A stretch of DNA of 64,000 nt from Kineococcus xinjiangensis (GTDB lineage: Bacteria > Actinomycetota > Actinomycetes > Actinomycetales > Kineococcaceae): the NCBI RefSeq assembly GCF_002934625.1, contig NZ_PTJD01000001.1, positions 509,041 through 573,040 on the forward strand, in the 5' to 3' direction. Shown here piece by piece: positions 32,150 to 40,650 of this stretch (its first letter is position 1; the number at the start of each line of letters is the position of its first letter). The notes under the pieces are model-generated. The model was not told where the DNA came from and searched no databases. It saw only the letters and a program-made list of their open reading frames with translations. Both the position numbers and the translations under genes were made by a program.

Positions 32150-32628
32150 TGCACGTCCGTCTCGTCGAGGCCCTGGTAGGGCCTGGCCTTGGCCTCGCCC
32201 GCGGCGGCGAGCTCGCGGACGCCCGCGATGCCCAGCAGTCCCGCCGGGATGGCCGTCTCCACCCGCGCAACCACCACCAGCCGCCGCACCGGGGCCTCCT
32301 TCGTGTCCTCCAGGCCCTGGAAGCAGTTCCCGGGGTTGCGGATCGGTGCACCCGCCGCGGCGGCGTCGAGGCAGTAGCGGTTCACCCGCTCCGCCACGAC
32401 GTCGCTGGGGAGCAGTTCCAGCTCCTCCACCTCCAGGTTCACCGCGGCGGCCCCGGCGCGGGCGGCCTCCTCGGCGTAGGCGGTGGCACGCGCCCGGGCG
32501 TTGAGCTGCCGAGACCCGTCGATGACCAGCCCCGCCAGCAGGAGCACCACGAGCGCCAGCAGCGGCACCACGGGAGCGATGGAACCGCGGTCGTCCCCCA
32601 CCCGCCGGCGAGGCGGCACGCCGCTCAC
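32146..32628 (-). CDS. tadG: TadG-like pilus assembly protein
   Basis: A 160-residue protein starting with a short basic stretch and a GSIAPVVPLLALVVLLLAGLVIDGSRQ membrane segment (residues ~14-40) of the TadG N-terminal type, then an extracytoplasmic domain with two Cys (~84 and ~99). Minor pseudopilin-like proteins of this kind are needed for Flp pilus assembly. It is shorter than canonical TadG, which carries a von Willebrand-type domain. GTG 32628 overlaps the previous stop (GTGA). Confidence 0.8.
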   Translation of the reverse strand: MSGVPPRRRVGDDRGSIAPVVPLLALVVLLLAGLVIDGSRQLNARARATAYAEEAARAGAAAVNLEVEELELLPSDVVAERVNRYCLDAAAAGAPIRNPGNCFQGLEDTKEAPVRRLVVVARVETAIPAGLLGIAGVRELAAAGEAKARPYQGLDETDVQ

Positions 32629-33047
32629 TGCACGACCCGGTTCGGGTCGAGCGGGCTGGCGAACGTGCTGCGCGCCGTCAGCGAACCGGGCATCCCCGGC
32701 AGGCCGAGGTCGGAGACGGGGTACGTGCAGGACGCGGTGACGGTGACGGGCCGGCCCGGCTCGAACACCGCGATCGGCTCCACCCGCAGGCTGTCGCGGC
32801 AGTGCACGGACACGGTCGCGACGGCGGCGGCCAGCACGCGCTCGGCCCGCTGCTGGGCCTGCACCGGCGACCGGGCCTGCGTGGCGGCGCGCGCGGCGTC
32901 GCGGACCCCTGCGTCGAACGCACCGTCGACACCGGTGACCCGCCCCGCCGCGAGCAGGAACAGCAGCAGGAGCACCAGCCCCGGCGCCAGCATGGACAGC
33001 TCCAGGGAGAGGCTGCCCTCGTCCCGGCGCGACGTGCTCCCGCTCAC
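32625..33047 (-). CDS. TadE-like minor pilin (second copy)
   Basis: A 140-residue TadE-family protein. The pilin-like N-terminus GSLSLELSMLAPGLVLLLLF (residues ~11-30) carries the conserved Glu after a Leu/Ser stretch, and two Cys lie near 84 and 107 in the extracytoplasmic part. It is likely processed by a prepilin peptidase, which is not in this window. It is coupled to its neighbours on both sides by GTGA overlaps. Confidence 0.82.
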   Translation of the reverse strand: MSGSTSRRDEGSLSLELSMLAPGLVLLLLFLLAAGRVTGVDGAFDAGVRDAARAATQARSPVQAQQRAERVLAAAVATVSVHCRDSLRVEPIAVFEPGRPVTVTASCTYPVSDLGLPGMPGSLTARSTFASPLDPNRVVQ

Positions 33048-33484
33048 AGCTCCGCCCTCTCGAACCGCTCGACCTCACCGAACGCCTGCTGCGTCGTCGT
33101 CAGCGCCAGACCGGGCACGAGGGAGACGACGCGACCGGTGACCGTCACGGACACCCGCGCGTTGCCGTCGGCCTCCACCACCCAGCTGGAGGCGACCCGC
33201 GGCTCGAGCAACGACTCGCCGCCGAGCGTCGATGCGTAGCGGAGCACCCGGTCCTCCACGCGTGGGCGCTCACCGGCGGCCTGCGCCGCGTCGTCGATCA
33301 CCCGCAACTGCGAGACGCCCTCCCGGGCGGCCTGCAGGGCCACGTTGCGCCCGTGGAACCACAGGCCCACCTGGACGGTCGTGAACACGAGGAGGAGCAG
33401 CGCCGGGGCCACGAACGCCAGCTCCAGCGCCGTCGTGCCCTCGTCGCCCTCGCGCGCTCCCCGCCGCGGACCGCGCCCGCTCAG
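33044..33484 (-). CDS. tadE: TadE-like minor pilin (first copy), probable CTG start
   Basis: A 146-residue TadE-family protein: GDEGTTALELAFVAPALLLL is the processed pilin-like segment with the conserved Glu, near residue 16-35, then a soluble domain ending in FGEVERF. No ATG, GTG or TTG stands before the pilin motif in this frame except far inside flp. The only codon that fits is CTG 33484, overlapping the flp stop as CTGA, in a locus where all other junctions are GTGA or ATGA. The start is therefore inferred, not certain. Confidence 0.8.
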   Translation of the reverse strand: MSGRGPRRGAREGDEGTTALELAFVAPALLLLVFTTVQVGLWFHGRNVALQAAREGVSQLRVIDDAAQAAGERPRVEDRVLRYASTLGGESLLEPRVASSWVVEADGNARVSVTVTGRVVSLVPGLALTTTQQAFGEVERFERAEL

Positions 33485-33741
33485 ACCGCGCAGGTCGTGT
33501 TGACCGGCTGGTTCGCGCAGGTCTCCAGCTTGGTGCTCTTGGCCTTCACCACGCCGTACAGCGCGCCGCCGATCACGGAGGCCGCCACCACGACGATCGC
33601 CGCGATGATGGCCCACTCCAGCGCGGAGGCCCCCAGGTCCACCTCGCCCCGCGCCCGTGCCGCGCGGGCCCGCTGCCGGGCCGCCTGCAGGGTCCTGCCG
33701 AGGAACCGGACGGGGAACTGCGACGGGAAGTGCGTGCTCAT
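33481..33741 (-). CDS. flp: Flp-type major pilin
   Basis: An 86-residue Flp/Fap pilin. A basic leader (residues 1-34) precedes the cleavage-type region GASALEWAIIAAIVVVAAS (37-55), where the Glu at the fifth position of the mature helix is conserved. The tail holds a possible disulfide (ETCANQPVNTTC). It polymerises into the Tad pilus after export by TadA/B/C. AGGAGG lies 7 nt before ATG 33741. A 147-bp spacer upstream may carry its own promoter for high pilin expression. Confidence 0.9.
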   Translation of the reverse strand: MSTHFPSQFPVRFLGRTLQAARQRARAARARGEVDLGASALEWAIIAAIVVVAASVIGGALYGVVKAKSTKLETCANQPVNTTCAV

Positions 33742-33888
33742 GCTGTGCCTCCTGGGCGTCGTGGCCCGCGCCGGGTCGGCGCGTGCCCTGTGGGGAACGG
33801 GTGGTCTGGAACGGCAGCCGCAGCCAGCGGAACCGGTGCGGCGCAGCGCTGGTGCGGTGCGGCGCGGAGGAGGCGCCGGGCACGGCCC

Positions 33889-34815
33889 TCACCCCTGCGC
33901 CAGGAGGCCGTCGACGGCCGGGTAGGCGAGGAAGAGCAAGAACGCGCAGCACAGCAGCATCTGCGCGACGAGCATCGACTGCGAGCGCTCCCCCGCCTGC
34001 CCCTCGGAGTCCGACATCTCCCGCCGGCGCATCGTCGCCGAGCGCGCGCTCAGCGAGGAGCGGATCTTCGCGCCGTCGTCGGCGGCCAGGGTCAGCGCGC
34101 CGGCGAGGTCCTCCAGCTCCTCCACGCCGATGTCGCGACCGAGGTCGCCCAGGGCCTCCCACGGCGTGGTGCCCATCAGCCGGGCGTTCGCCAGGGACTG
34201 CCGGATGCGCACCAGCGCCCAGTAGTCGCTCACGCTCGCCGACGCCAGCAGGGCCTCGGGCAGGCCCCGGCCACCGGCGAGGTTCATCGCCACCAGGTCG
34301 AGGAACACCCCCACCACGCGGCGGAAGTCGCGGCGGCGCTGCTCCGCCTCGCCGCGCAGCGCCAGGTCCGGCAGGAACGCCCCGAGCGCGCCGAGGACCA
34401 GGCCGAGGACGAGCGGGACCGCAGCCGGCAGCGGAACCCCGGAGACGCGCAGCGCGGCCCAGCAGAACGGCACCAGCAGGAACAGCCCCACCCCCGCCAG
34501 CAGCTTCGTCGCCAGGAACGAGCCGAGGGAGCGGTTGACCAGCGCCAGGTCCCGGCGGGTCCGGTGCAGCTGCCAGCCGCGCTCGGCGGCCTGCACCTCC
34601 AGGAGGTCGGCGAGCCGGTCCATCCCCGCGCGGGCACCGCCGCCCAGCCCGGCGACGGCCTGGACCTCGCTGAGCGTCTCGCCCCGCAGGGACCGGCGGC
34701 CGGCGTCGATGCGCGAGACCAGCACCGCGACGTTGGTCCGCTGCGGCAGCAGGAGCCGGGCGAGCAGGAACAGCCCCGCCCCGACGACGGCACCGCACAG
34801 CACGGCGAGCGTCAT
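33889..34815 (-). CDS. tadC: TadC-type inner-membrane platform protein (T2SS GspF domain)
   Basis: A 308-residue polytopic protein. Hydrophobic segments lie at the N-terminus (1-22), near 95-120, 122-142 and at the C-terminus (~285-303). The cytoplasmic GspF-like part between includes FLDLVAMNLAGGRGLPEALL near 163-182, which is characteristic. It forms the assembly platform with TadB in the cytoplasmic membrane. ATG 34815 overlaps the tadB stop (ATGA). Confidence 0.88.
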   Translation of the reverse strand: MTLAVLCGAVVGAGLFLLARLLLPQRTNVAVLVSRIDAGRRSLRGETLSEVQAVAGLGGGARAGMDRLADLLEVQAAERGWQLHRTRRDLALVNRSLGSFLATKLLAGVGLFLLVPFCWAALRVSGVPLPAAVPLVLGLVLGALGAFLPDLALRGEAEQRRRDFRRVVGVFLDLVAMNLAGGRGLPEALLASASVSDYWALVRIRQSLANARLMGTTPWEALGDLGRDIGVEELEDLAGALTLAADDGAKIRSSLSARSATMRRREMSDSEGQAGERSQSMLVAQMLLCCAFLLFLAYPAVDGLLAQG

Positions 34816-35747
34816 GCCCCCGCCTCCACCGGTGCGCGCATCCCCTGCGGGAGCAGCGCCCCGGCGGCCCCGGCCAGGAACCGCTCGGTGCGCGGCGGCG
34901 CGGAGAGGCGGCGCAGCCACCACACCCCGGCCACGAGCAGCAGAGCGACGACGGCCAGGACGAGCTGGCCCGTGAGGCCGGCGTAGGGCGCGACGTAGGC
35001 GCCGTTGAACACGGCGAGACCCCCCATGACCCCGAGGACGATGAGCAGGACGATCCGCACGCTGCGGCGGATGCTGCGCCGCGACGCCTCCACCCGCCGG
35101 CGCATGTCCAGCTCCTCGCGGGTCGAGACCGCGAGCGCCGTCAGCACGTCGCGCAGCCCCGGTCCGCGCAGCCGCGCGTTGAGCACCAGGGCGGCGCAGA
35201 CGACGTCCGCGCTGGGGTCGTCGACGTCGTCGGCGAACGCCAGCAGCGCCTCGGGCAGCGGCTCGCGGATGCGCAGCCGGTCCACGAGGAGGTTCAGCGA
35301 CGGGCGCAGCGCCGGGGCCGCGGTGGGCGCGGTGGCGGGGATCGCCTGCTCCAGCCCCACCGCTCCGGCGATGGTGTCGCGCAGGGACTCCGTCCAGCTG
35401 GCGAGCGCCTCCAGCCGCGCGATGCCGCGGCCCTCGTCGGCGCCGCCGCCGAGCAGCTTGTCCCAGCTCGCCGCGAGCAGCGCGAGGCCGACCCCGGCGA
35501 CGACCCAGCGCGTGAGGACGAGGGCGAGGAGGCCGACGACGAGCGCGCGCACCCAGCGCCGCCGCCACGGCGTTCCGGAGCCGCTGCGGCGCAGCAGCGA
35601 CGGGCGCGCGGCGTCGCGCCGGGGCACGCCGGTCGCCGCGAGCACCGCGACGAGGACCCCGGCGCCGGCGAGGGCACCGGGCACGACGGCGAGCAGTTCC
35701 GCCGGGACCGGCAGCCCCGCGGGCAGCAGAGCGGAGGCGGAACTCAC
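34812..35747 (-). CDS. tadB: TadB-type inner-membrane platform protein (T2SS GspF domain)
   Basis: A 311-residue membrane protein with hydrophobic segments near 15-40, 67-92, 225-245 and 250-275 and the GspF-type motif ALASWTESLRDTIAGAVGLEQAI near 115-138. It pairs with TadC as the pilus platform. GTG 35747 overlaps the tadA stop (GTGA) and is preferred over the in-frame GTG at 35756 for that reason. Confidence 0.88.
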   Translation of the reverse strand: MSSASALLPAGLPVPAELLAVVPGALAGAGVLVAVLAATGVPRRDAARPSLLRRSGSGTPWRRRWVRALVVGLLALVLTRWVVAGVGLALLAASWDKLLGGGADEGRGIARLEALASWTESLRDTIAGAVGLEQAIPATAPTAAPALRPSLNLLVDRLRIREPLPEALLAFADDVDDPSADVVCAALVLNARLRGPGLRDVLTALAVSTREELDMRRRVEASRRSIRRSVRIVLLIVLGVMGGLAVFNGAYVAPYAGLTGQLVLAVVALLLVAGVWWLRRLSAPPRTERFLAGAAGALLPQGMRAPVEAGA

Positions 35748-37054
35748 TGGGACCACCGGGCGACGAGCGGCGCCTCGTAGCCGTGCGCGGCGAGCTCGTC
35801 CGCGCAGCTGATCGGGGCGTGCGCCCGCGCGACGCCGTCGGCGGCCAGGGCGAACACCTCCGTCGACAGCACCCGGCCGTCGATGCCGGTGACCTCCCGC
35901 ACGCTCTCCACCCGCCGGCGGATCGAGCCGTCGGGGGCGGAGCCCTTGCGCAGGAACACGACGAAGTCGATGGCGCCCGCGATGAGCATGTGCGTCGCCT
36001 CCACCGGCAGGTGCTCCTCCGCCTGCAGCGCGTAGGTCGCGATGCGGTTGAACACCTCCATCGAGGAGTTCGCGTGGATGGTGGACAGCGAGCCGTCATT
36101 GCCCTGGCTCATCGCGTTGAGCATGGTGACGATCTCGTCGCCGAGCACCTCGCCCACGATGACCCGGCTGGGGTTCATGCGCAGCGACCTGCGGACGAGC
36201 TCGGCCATGGTGACCGACCCCACGCCCTCCGAGTTCGGCAGGCGCTCCTCGAACGCGATGACGTTGGGGTGCAGCTCCGTGAACTGGTCGAGGCCGAGCT
36301 CCAGCGCCCGCTCGACGGTGATGAGGCGCTCGGCCGGGGCGATCTCGTTGGCCAGCGCGCGGAGCAGCGTCGTCTTCCCCGAGTTGGTGGAACCGGCGAC
36401 CATGATGTTCTTGCGGGCCCGCACTGCCGCACGCAGGAACTCGGCGAGGTCCTCCGTCATGGTGCGCCGGGCCACCAGGTCGTCGAGCCCGACGGCACCC
36501 AGCCGCGAGCGGCGGATGCTCAGGGCAGGCCGCTGGCAGACGCCCATCACGGCGGACAGGCGGGAGCCGTCGGGCAGGCGCAGGTCGAGCTGCGGGTTGG
36601 CGGTGTCGAAGGGCCGGCTGGTCAGGCCGACGTTCGCGGCGAGCACCTGCACCAGTTCCACCAGGTCCTCGTCGCTGTCGGCGACCGGCCCGTGGAACTC
36701 CTCCCGGCCGTCGCCGTAGCTGACGAAGACGCGGTCGCAGCCGTTGATGTCGATGTTCTCGACGTCGGGGTCCTCCAGCAGCGGCTGCAGGCGGCCCACG
36801 CCGAACAGGGCGGCGTTGACGGCAGCCGCCAGCGCCTCCTCCTCCGTGGCCGTCGGCGGGGTGCGGCCCGCGTCGATCTCCGCGCGGGCGTGGTCCTCCA
36901 GCACCTGCACGACCAGGGAGCGGGCGAACTGCCGCTCGTCCTCGGCGCTCATCGGGGCGTGCCCGACGACCTCGCGGCGACGGCGGTGGACGTTGAGGCG
37001 CTCGGCGACGGAGGTGCGCAGGCGGCGCACCAGCACGTGGTCGGTGGTGGTCAT
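35744..37054 (-). CDS. tadA: TadA/CpaF secretion ATPase
   Basis: A 436-residue hexameric type II/IV secretion ATPase that powers Flp pilus assembly at the cytoplasmic membrane. The N-terminal domain runs to ~150 (VENIDINGCDRVFV near 98). Walker A AGSTNSGKTTLL is at ~220-231, the Asp box is ITVERALELGLD, Walker B is SRVIVGEVLGDE near 295, and the His box is GSLSTIHANSS near 320. The usual E-D-x-x-E form of the Asp box reads ERALEL, as in actinobacterial homologues. ATG 37054 overlaps the MinD-like stop (ATGA). Confidence 0.93.
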   Translation of the reverse strand: MTTTDHVLVRRLRTSVAERLNVHRRRREVVGHAPMSAEDERQFARSLVVQVLEDHARAEIDAGRTPPTATEEEALAAAVNAALFGVGRLQPLLEDPDVENIDINGCDRVFVSYGDGREEFHGPVADSDEDLVELVQVLAANVGLTSRPFDTANPQLDLRLPDGSRLSAVMGVCQRPALSIRRSRLGAVGLDDLVARRTMTEDLAEFLRAAVRARKNIMVAGSTNSGKTTLLRALANEIAPAERLITVERALELGLDQFTELHPNVIAFEERLPNSEGVGSVTMAELVRRSLRMNPSRVIVGEVLGDEIVTMLNAMSQGNDGSLSTIHANSSMEVFNRIATYALQAEEHLPVEATHMLIAGAIDFVVFLRKGSAPDGSIRRRVESVREVTGIDGRVLSTEVFALAADGVARAHAPISCADELAAHGYEAPLVARWSQ

Positions 37055-37908
37055 CGGGAACCTCCGGCGGCGAGGAGCGCAGCGTCGGCCGCGGGAGCCA
37101 CCGCGGGCGCGACGGCGCGCCGCTGGGGGCCGGCGGCGAGGGCCGCGAGGGCCGCGACGACCGGCCGCGCGGAGCGGACGAGGAGCGTGCGTTCCGGCCG
37201 GCGGACCGCGGCACCGTCGAAGACCGCCGCGCCCCGGGCGTCGAGCGCGAGGCAGCCGAGGTCCACGGCGCCCTCGGCCGCCCGCCGGATCGTGGCGACC
37301 GCCCCGGGCAGCGCCGGGACCTCGGTGGGTCCGGCCACGGCGAGCAGCGCCAGGTGCGGGCCGGTGCCGCCGCGCGGTCGCAGCACGGGCGCCAGGGCGC
37401 GCAGCCGCTCCCGGGCCTGCACCACCCCGGAGACGCTGGGGCGGAAGACCAGCACCACCACGTCGGAGAGCAGGAGCAGGTCCAGGTGCTCCGAGCGGGT
37501 GGAGACGCGGCCCGCGTCGGCGACCACGGAGCGGCGCACGGCACCCGCGGCCGGGGAGGCGAGGTCCGCGCAGGCGCGGGCCAGGACCGGCCACGACGCC
37601 GAGGCCGCCAGCGCCTGCTCCGGTCCCGGCACCCCGCACAGCAGGTCCGTGCCGCCCGCGGCGGTCTGGGCCTGCTGCAGCAGCGCGTCGGCCCGCAGGC
37701 CGCGGCGCGCCGACGTCAGCAGCGGCAGCACGCCCCGCTCCTGGTCCAGGGGGCGCCCGTCGGCCCCGGGCAGGCGCAGGGCGAGGTCACCGCCGTCGGT
37801 GTCGGCGTCGACGAGCAGGACGGGACCGGGCCACAGCGCGGCGAGGAGGGCCGCGCTGGTGGTCACCCCCGGGGAGCCCTTGGCGGAGCACAGGGTCACG
37901 AGGCTCAC
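37051..37908 (-). CDS. CpaE/MinD-like protein with modified P-loop
   Basis: A 285-residue ParA/MinD-superfamily protein of the type encoded in actinobacterial tad loci, expected to position the pilus machine. The N-terminal loop reads SAKGSPGVTTSA where ParA has KGGxGKTT, so the Walker Lys is Val while the signature Lys is kept. The switch region LLVDADTDGGDLA follows near 31-43, and RSVVADAGRV near 125. ATP hydrolysis may be absent. This sequence change is, as I recall, common to the subfamily. GTG 37908 is 5 nt after the cpaB stop. Confidence 0.78.
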   Translation of the reverse strand: MSLVTLCSAKGSPGVTTSAALLAALWPGPVLLVDADTDGGDLALRLPGADGRPLDQERGVLPLLTSARRGLRADALLQQAQTAAGGTDLLCGVPGPEQALAASASWPVLARACADLASPAAGAVRRSVVADAGRVSTRSEHLDLLLLSDVVVLVFRPSVSGVVQARERLRALAPVLRPRGGTGPHLALLAVAGPTEVPALPGAVATIRRAAEGAVDLGCLALDARGAAVFDGAAVRRPERTLLVRSARPVVAALAALAAGPQRRAVAPAVAPAADAALLAAGGSR

Positions 37909-37913
37909 GGCGC

Positions 37914-38630
37914 TCAGCCCCGGACGAAGTCGATGGCGGGCACGGTGGACTCCGCGAGCTCCGCGAGGGCGATCTGCCCGGCGGCCGCGGCGGAGACGAC
38001 GTCGCCGGAGCCGGCGGCGGGGACGAGCAGCGACACCGACGCGTTCTCGGCGCCCGTGGCGGCGGAGGCGGAGACGACGCGGGCGGCCTCGAGCAGGACC
38101 TGCCCGGGCGAACCCGCGACCGCGCTCGCCGCGTCGCCCTTCACCACGAGGTACACGCGCACGACGTCACCGGTCTGGAGCTGCTCCGCGGGCCGCTGGG
38201 TGGGGCCGAGGACGGTGCCCACGACGACCGCGTCACCCGGCACGACCCCGCCGGCGAGGAACATCGTGCGGTTCACGAGCGTCCCCGCCGGGATGCGCCC
38301 GGTGGCGTGGGTGCCGACGAAGTTCTCCCGCGCGGCGGCCGGGACGACACCGGCCCCGTCGGTGGCGACCCGCTCGACGCCGAAGTCCTCGGCCGTGATG
38401 CGCTGCCCGGCCTCGATGGTGTGGCGGGCGACGAGCACGTCGACCCGGTCGCCGCTGCGGTGCACCACGAGTGCGCTGCCCAGCCCGCCGCCGACGACGA
38501 GCAGCGCCGCCAGCGCGGCGAGCGCCGGCCGGCGGTCCCGCACGGGGGCCGGCGGGCGGCGCAGCGGCACGGCGGTAGGCATCGCGGCGGGCCCCGCAGT
38601 GGGTGCGACGAGGCTGGACGGGCGCGGCAT
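37914..38630 (-). CDS. cpaB: CpaB/RcpC-type SAF-domain pilus protein
   Basis: A 238-residue protein with one N-terminal membrane helix (PALAALAALLVVGGGLGSALVV, ~35-56), a SAF domain (VLVARHTIEAGQRITAEDFG near 66-85, ASGRIPAGTLVNR-type segment near 110) and a second beta-rich domain. RcpC/CpaB proteins sit at the pilus base on the outer face of the membrane. It is the first gene of the tad operon. ATG 38630 follows GGGAGAG by a normal distance. Confidence 0.85.
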   Translation of the reverse strand: MPRPSSLVAPTAGPAAMPTAVPLRRPPAPVRDRRPALAALAALLVVGGGLGSALVVHRSGDRVDVLVARHTIEAGQRITAEDFGVERVATDGAGVVPAAARENFVGTHATGRIPAGTLVNRTMFLAGGVVPGDAVVVGTVLGPTQRPAEQLQTGDVVRVYLVVKGDAASAVAGSPGQVLLEAARVVSASAATGAENASVSLLVPAAGSGDVVSAAAAGQIALAELAESTVPAIDFVRG

Positions 38631-38706
38631 GCACTCTCCCGGGTCGGACGGGACGGACGGTGGCGAGGGGGTGCCGAGCACGGCGCGGAGGCCGGGGCAC
38701 ACGTCG

Positions 38707-38735
38707 AACGTAGGTCGGTGCCCCGGCGCGGTCAT
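38707..38735 (-). promoter_or_regulatory. Putative promoter of the tad operon
   Basis: Minus-strand -35 ATGACC (38735-38730, four of six consensus bases), 17 bp, -10 TACGTT (38712-38707). It would give a ~70-nt leader before cpaB. The whole 262-bp space to the divergent sigma gene contains no other clear signal. Confidence 0.45.
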
Positions 38736-38892
38736 CGCTGCGCGTGTGCGGTTGCGCCGAGAGGGGGGCTCCGTCCGCCCGATGGGAGCAACGCAGAGTG
38801 ACGACCCGCCGGGCCACCACCGGCTGGTGATCGCGCAGAGTCGCCGCGGCCGCGGAGTGCACGGATCGGGCGGCTCGCACGTCTGTAGGGGT

Positions 38893-39411
38893 GTGACCTT
38901 CGAAGAGTTCGCCACGGCGCGGTTGCCGGAGCTGCTGCGCTACGCGGCCGCGCTCACGGGCGACCGCGACCTGGCCCAGGACGTGGTCCAGGAGGTGCTG
39001 GCCCGGGCGCAGCTGCGCTGGCGCAGCGTCTGCGCCGCCGAGTCCCCCGAGCGCTACGTCCGCCGCATGGTCGTCAACGAGTACCTGTCCTGGCGGCGGC
39101 GCTGGTCGGTGCGCAACATCTCCTTCGTGGGCGACCGGCTGGCCGACGTGGGCGACCGGGCACCCGGTGGCCGCGACTTCGCCCGTGACCACGCCCTGCG
39201 CGACGACCTGTGGCAGCGGCTCACCCGGCTGCCGCGCAAGCAGCGCGCCGTCCTGGTGCTGCGCTACTACGAGGGCTGCGACGACGAGGAGATCGCCGAG
39301 GTCCTGCAGTGCGCCACCGCCACCGTCCGCAGCCATGCCGCGCGGGCGCTGAGGTCCCTGCGGGCGGCTCCCGAGCCCCTGCCCCGACTGACCGTGGGAG
39401 AGATCCGATGA
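38893..39411 (+). CDS. ECF sigma factor (SigE-like family of streptomycetes)
   Basis: A 172-residue extracytoplasmic-function sigma factor. Region 2 starts at TFEEFATARLPELLRYAAAL and contains DLAQDVVQEVLARA near 34-47. Region 4 has LPRKQRAVLVLRYYEGCDDEEIAEVL near 117-142 and the recognition helix TATVRSHAARALRSL near 147-160. It would direct RNA polymerase to a small regulon. Its stop overlaps the start of the repeat protein (ATGA), so the two are co-translated and the repeat protein is the likely partner. GTG 38893 has GTAGGGGT upstream, a poor ribosome binding site. Confidence 0.9.
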   Translation: MTFEEFATARLPELLRYAAALTGDRDLAQDVVQEVLARAQLRWRSVCAAESPERYVRRMVVNEYLSWRRRWSVRNISFVGDRLADVGDRAPGGRDFARDHALRDDLWQRLTRLPRKQRAVLVLRYYEGCDDEEIAEVLQCATATVRSHAARALRSLRAAPEPLPRLTVGEIR

Positions 39412-40646
39412 ACGACCTGGAGCGACGGCTGCGGACGGCGTTCGCGGCGCAGGAGGACCTGGCTCCCGACGCCGACAGCGTGCTCGCCGGTGTGGAGGCC
39501 GCCGTGGCCCGGCACCGACGTCGCCGCCGTGCCGTCCGCGCCGGGGGCGCCGCCGTCGCGGCGGGTGCCACCGCGGCCTTCCTGCTCACCGCCGACGGCG
39601 AGGGGTTCGGCTGGGACCGCACGGCCGTGCAGCAGCAGACGGCGAGCGGCGACCCGGCGCGGTCGGCCGCCTCGGAGCAGGAGGCCGCCCGGGCCTTCTC
39701 CGATGCGGGCTACACCTACGACGACGCCGTGCACCTGTCGGGCCTGTGGCAGACGGCGCAGCCGTGGGACGCCAAGGTGGAGGGCGGCCACAAGCTCCTG
39801 GAGGGGCGGACCCTGCCCATCACCCCGGGCACGGCCCCGTCCGCGCAGAGCCCCGACGAGCAGGCGCTGAACGCCTATGTCGGCGCCGGCTACGACTGGG
39901 ACGACGCGGCGGCGCTGGCCCTGCACTGGGGCCTCGACGACCCCTCGGACGCGAAGGTGAGGGCGGGGCGGCTCCTCCTCGACGGCGGCACCGTCCCGGT
40001 CGAGCCGGGCAGCGCACCGCCCGCGGCGGAGGGCAGTCCCGGTCCGGGTGATCCCGGTGACGGCGCGGTCGCCGACCCCGCGAACCAGCGCGCATGGGAG
40101 GCGTACGAGCGCGCTGGCTACGACTACACCGACGCCCACCACCTGGCGGCGCTGTGGGTGGGCGAGGTCGCTCCCCGCACCGGCGAGCTGCTCTCCGACG
40201 TCAAGGCCGTGGCCGGGGACGAGCTGCTCGCGGGCAACCGGCTGCCGGTGGAGAGCGGCCGTCCCGCCGACGCCCTGGACCTGCCCGCCGGCGCCCTGGA
40301 GCGGTTCCTGGACGAGGGCTACACCTCCGGGGACGCGGCGGAGCTGGCGCAGCGCTGGGGCATCGGGGACACGGCCTCCGCCAAGGCCGTCGCCGGGCTC
40401 AAGCTGGCCGCGGGCACAGGGCTGCCGTTCCCGGCCGGCAGCTTCGAGGCCCCCGCGTCGGAGCCGGCCCCGGACGCCGCCGGGGAGCAGGCCCTCGACG
40501 CCTACTTCGGCGCCGGCTACGGCTACGACCAGGCCGTGGAGCTGTCGCAGCTGTGGAAGGTCGAGGACATCCTCGAAGTCAAGATCACCGCAGGGAAGAA
40601 GCTGCTGGCGGGCGAGCGGCTGCCCGTGCAGCCGACGCGGGGCTGA
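39408..40646 (+). CDS. Membrane-anchored protein with five ~50-residue tandem repeats; candidate anti-sigma factor
   Basis: A 412-residue protein of no family I know. Residues 1-35 are a charged cytoplasmic segment (NDLERRLRTAF and a later Arg run), 42-60 one membrane helix, and the rest outside. Five repeats at about 91-140, 152-200, 229-283, 296-345 and 361-409 share the pattern A[YF]xx[AE]GYxxxDAxxLxxxWxxxDxxxxK, then AGxKLLxGxxLPxxPG. Linkers between are Pro/Gly/Ala-rich. No zinc anti-sigma (HxxxCxxC) motif is present. Co-translation with the sigma factor and the topology suggest a sensor or anti-sigma factor whose repeats act at the wall. The repeats also carry Lys in every copy, a possible amidoligase target. 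Confidence 0.8.
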   Translation: MNDLERRLRTAFAAQEDLAPDADSVLAGVEAAVARHRRRRRAVRAGGAAVAAGATAAFLLTADGEGFGWDRTAVQQQTASGDPARSAASEQEAARAFSDAGYTYDDAVHLSGLWQTAQPWDAKVEGGHKLLEGRTLPITPGTAPSAQSPDEQALNAYVGAGYDWDDAAALALHWGLDDPSDAKVRAGRLLLDGGTVPVEPGSAPPAAEGSPGPGDPGDGAVADPANQRAWEAYERAGYDYTDAHHLAALWVGEVAPRTGELLSDVKAVAGDELLAGNRLPVESGRPADALDLPAGALERFLDEGYTSGDAAELAQRWGIGDTASAKAVAGLKLAAGTGLPFPAGSFEAPASEPAPDAAGEQALDAYFGAGYGYDQAVELSQLWKVEDILEVKITAGKKLLAGERLPVQPTRG

Positions 40647-40650
40647 GGCC

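Noticed and set aside
38750-38820. c-di-GMP (GEMM) riboswitch in the spacer between the tad operon and sigma gene
   Set aside because: A GC-rich stem around GGCTCC/GGGAGC is present, but the conserved GEMM bases and tetraloop receptor are missing.
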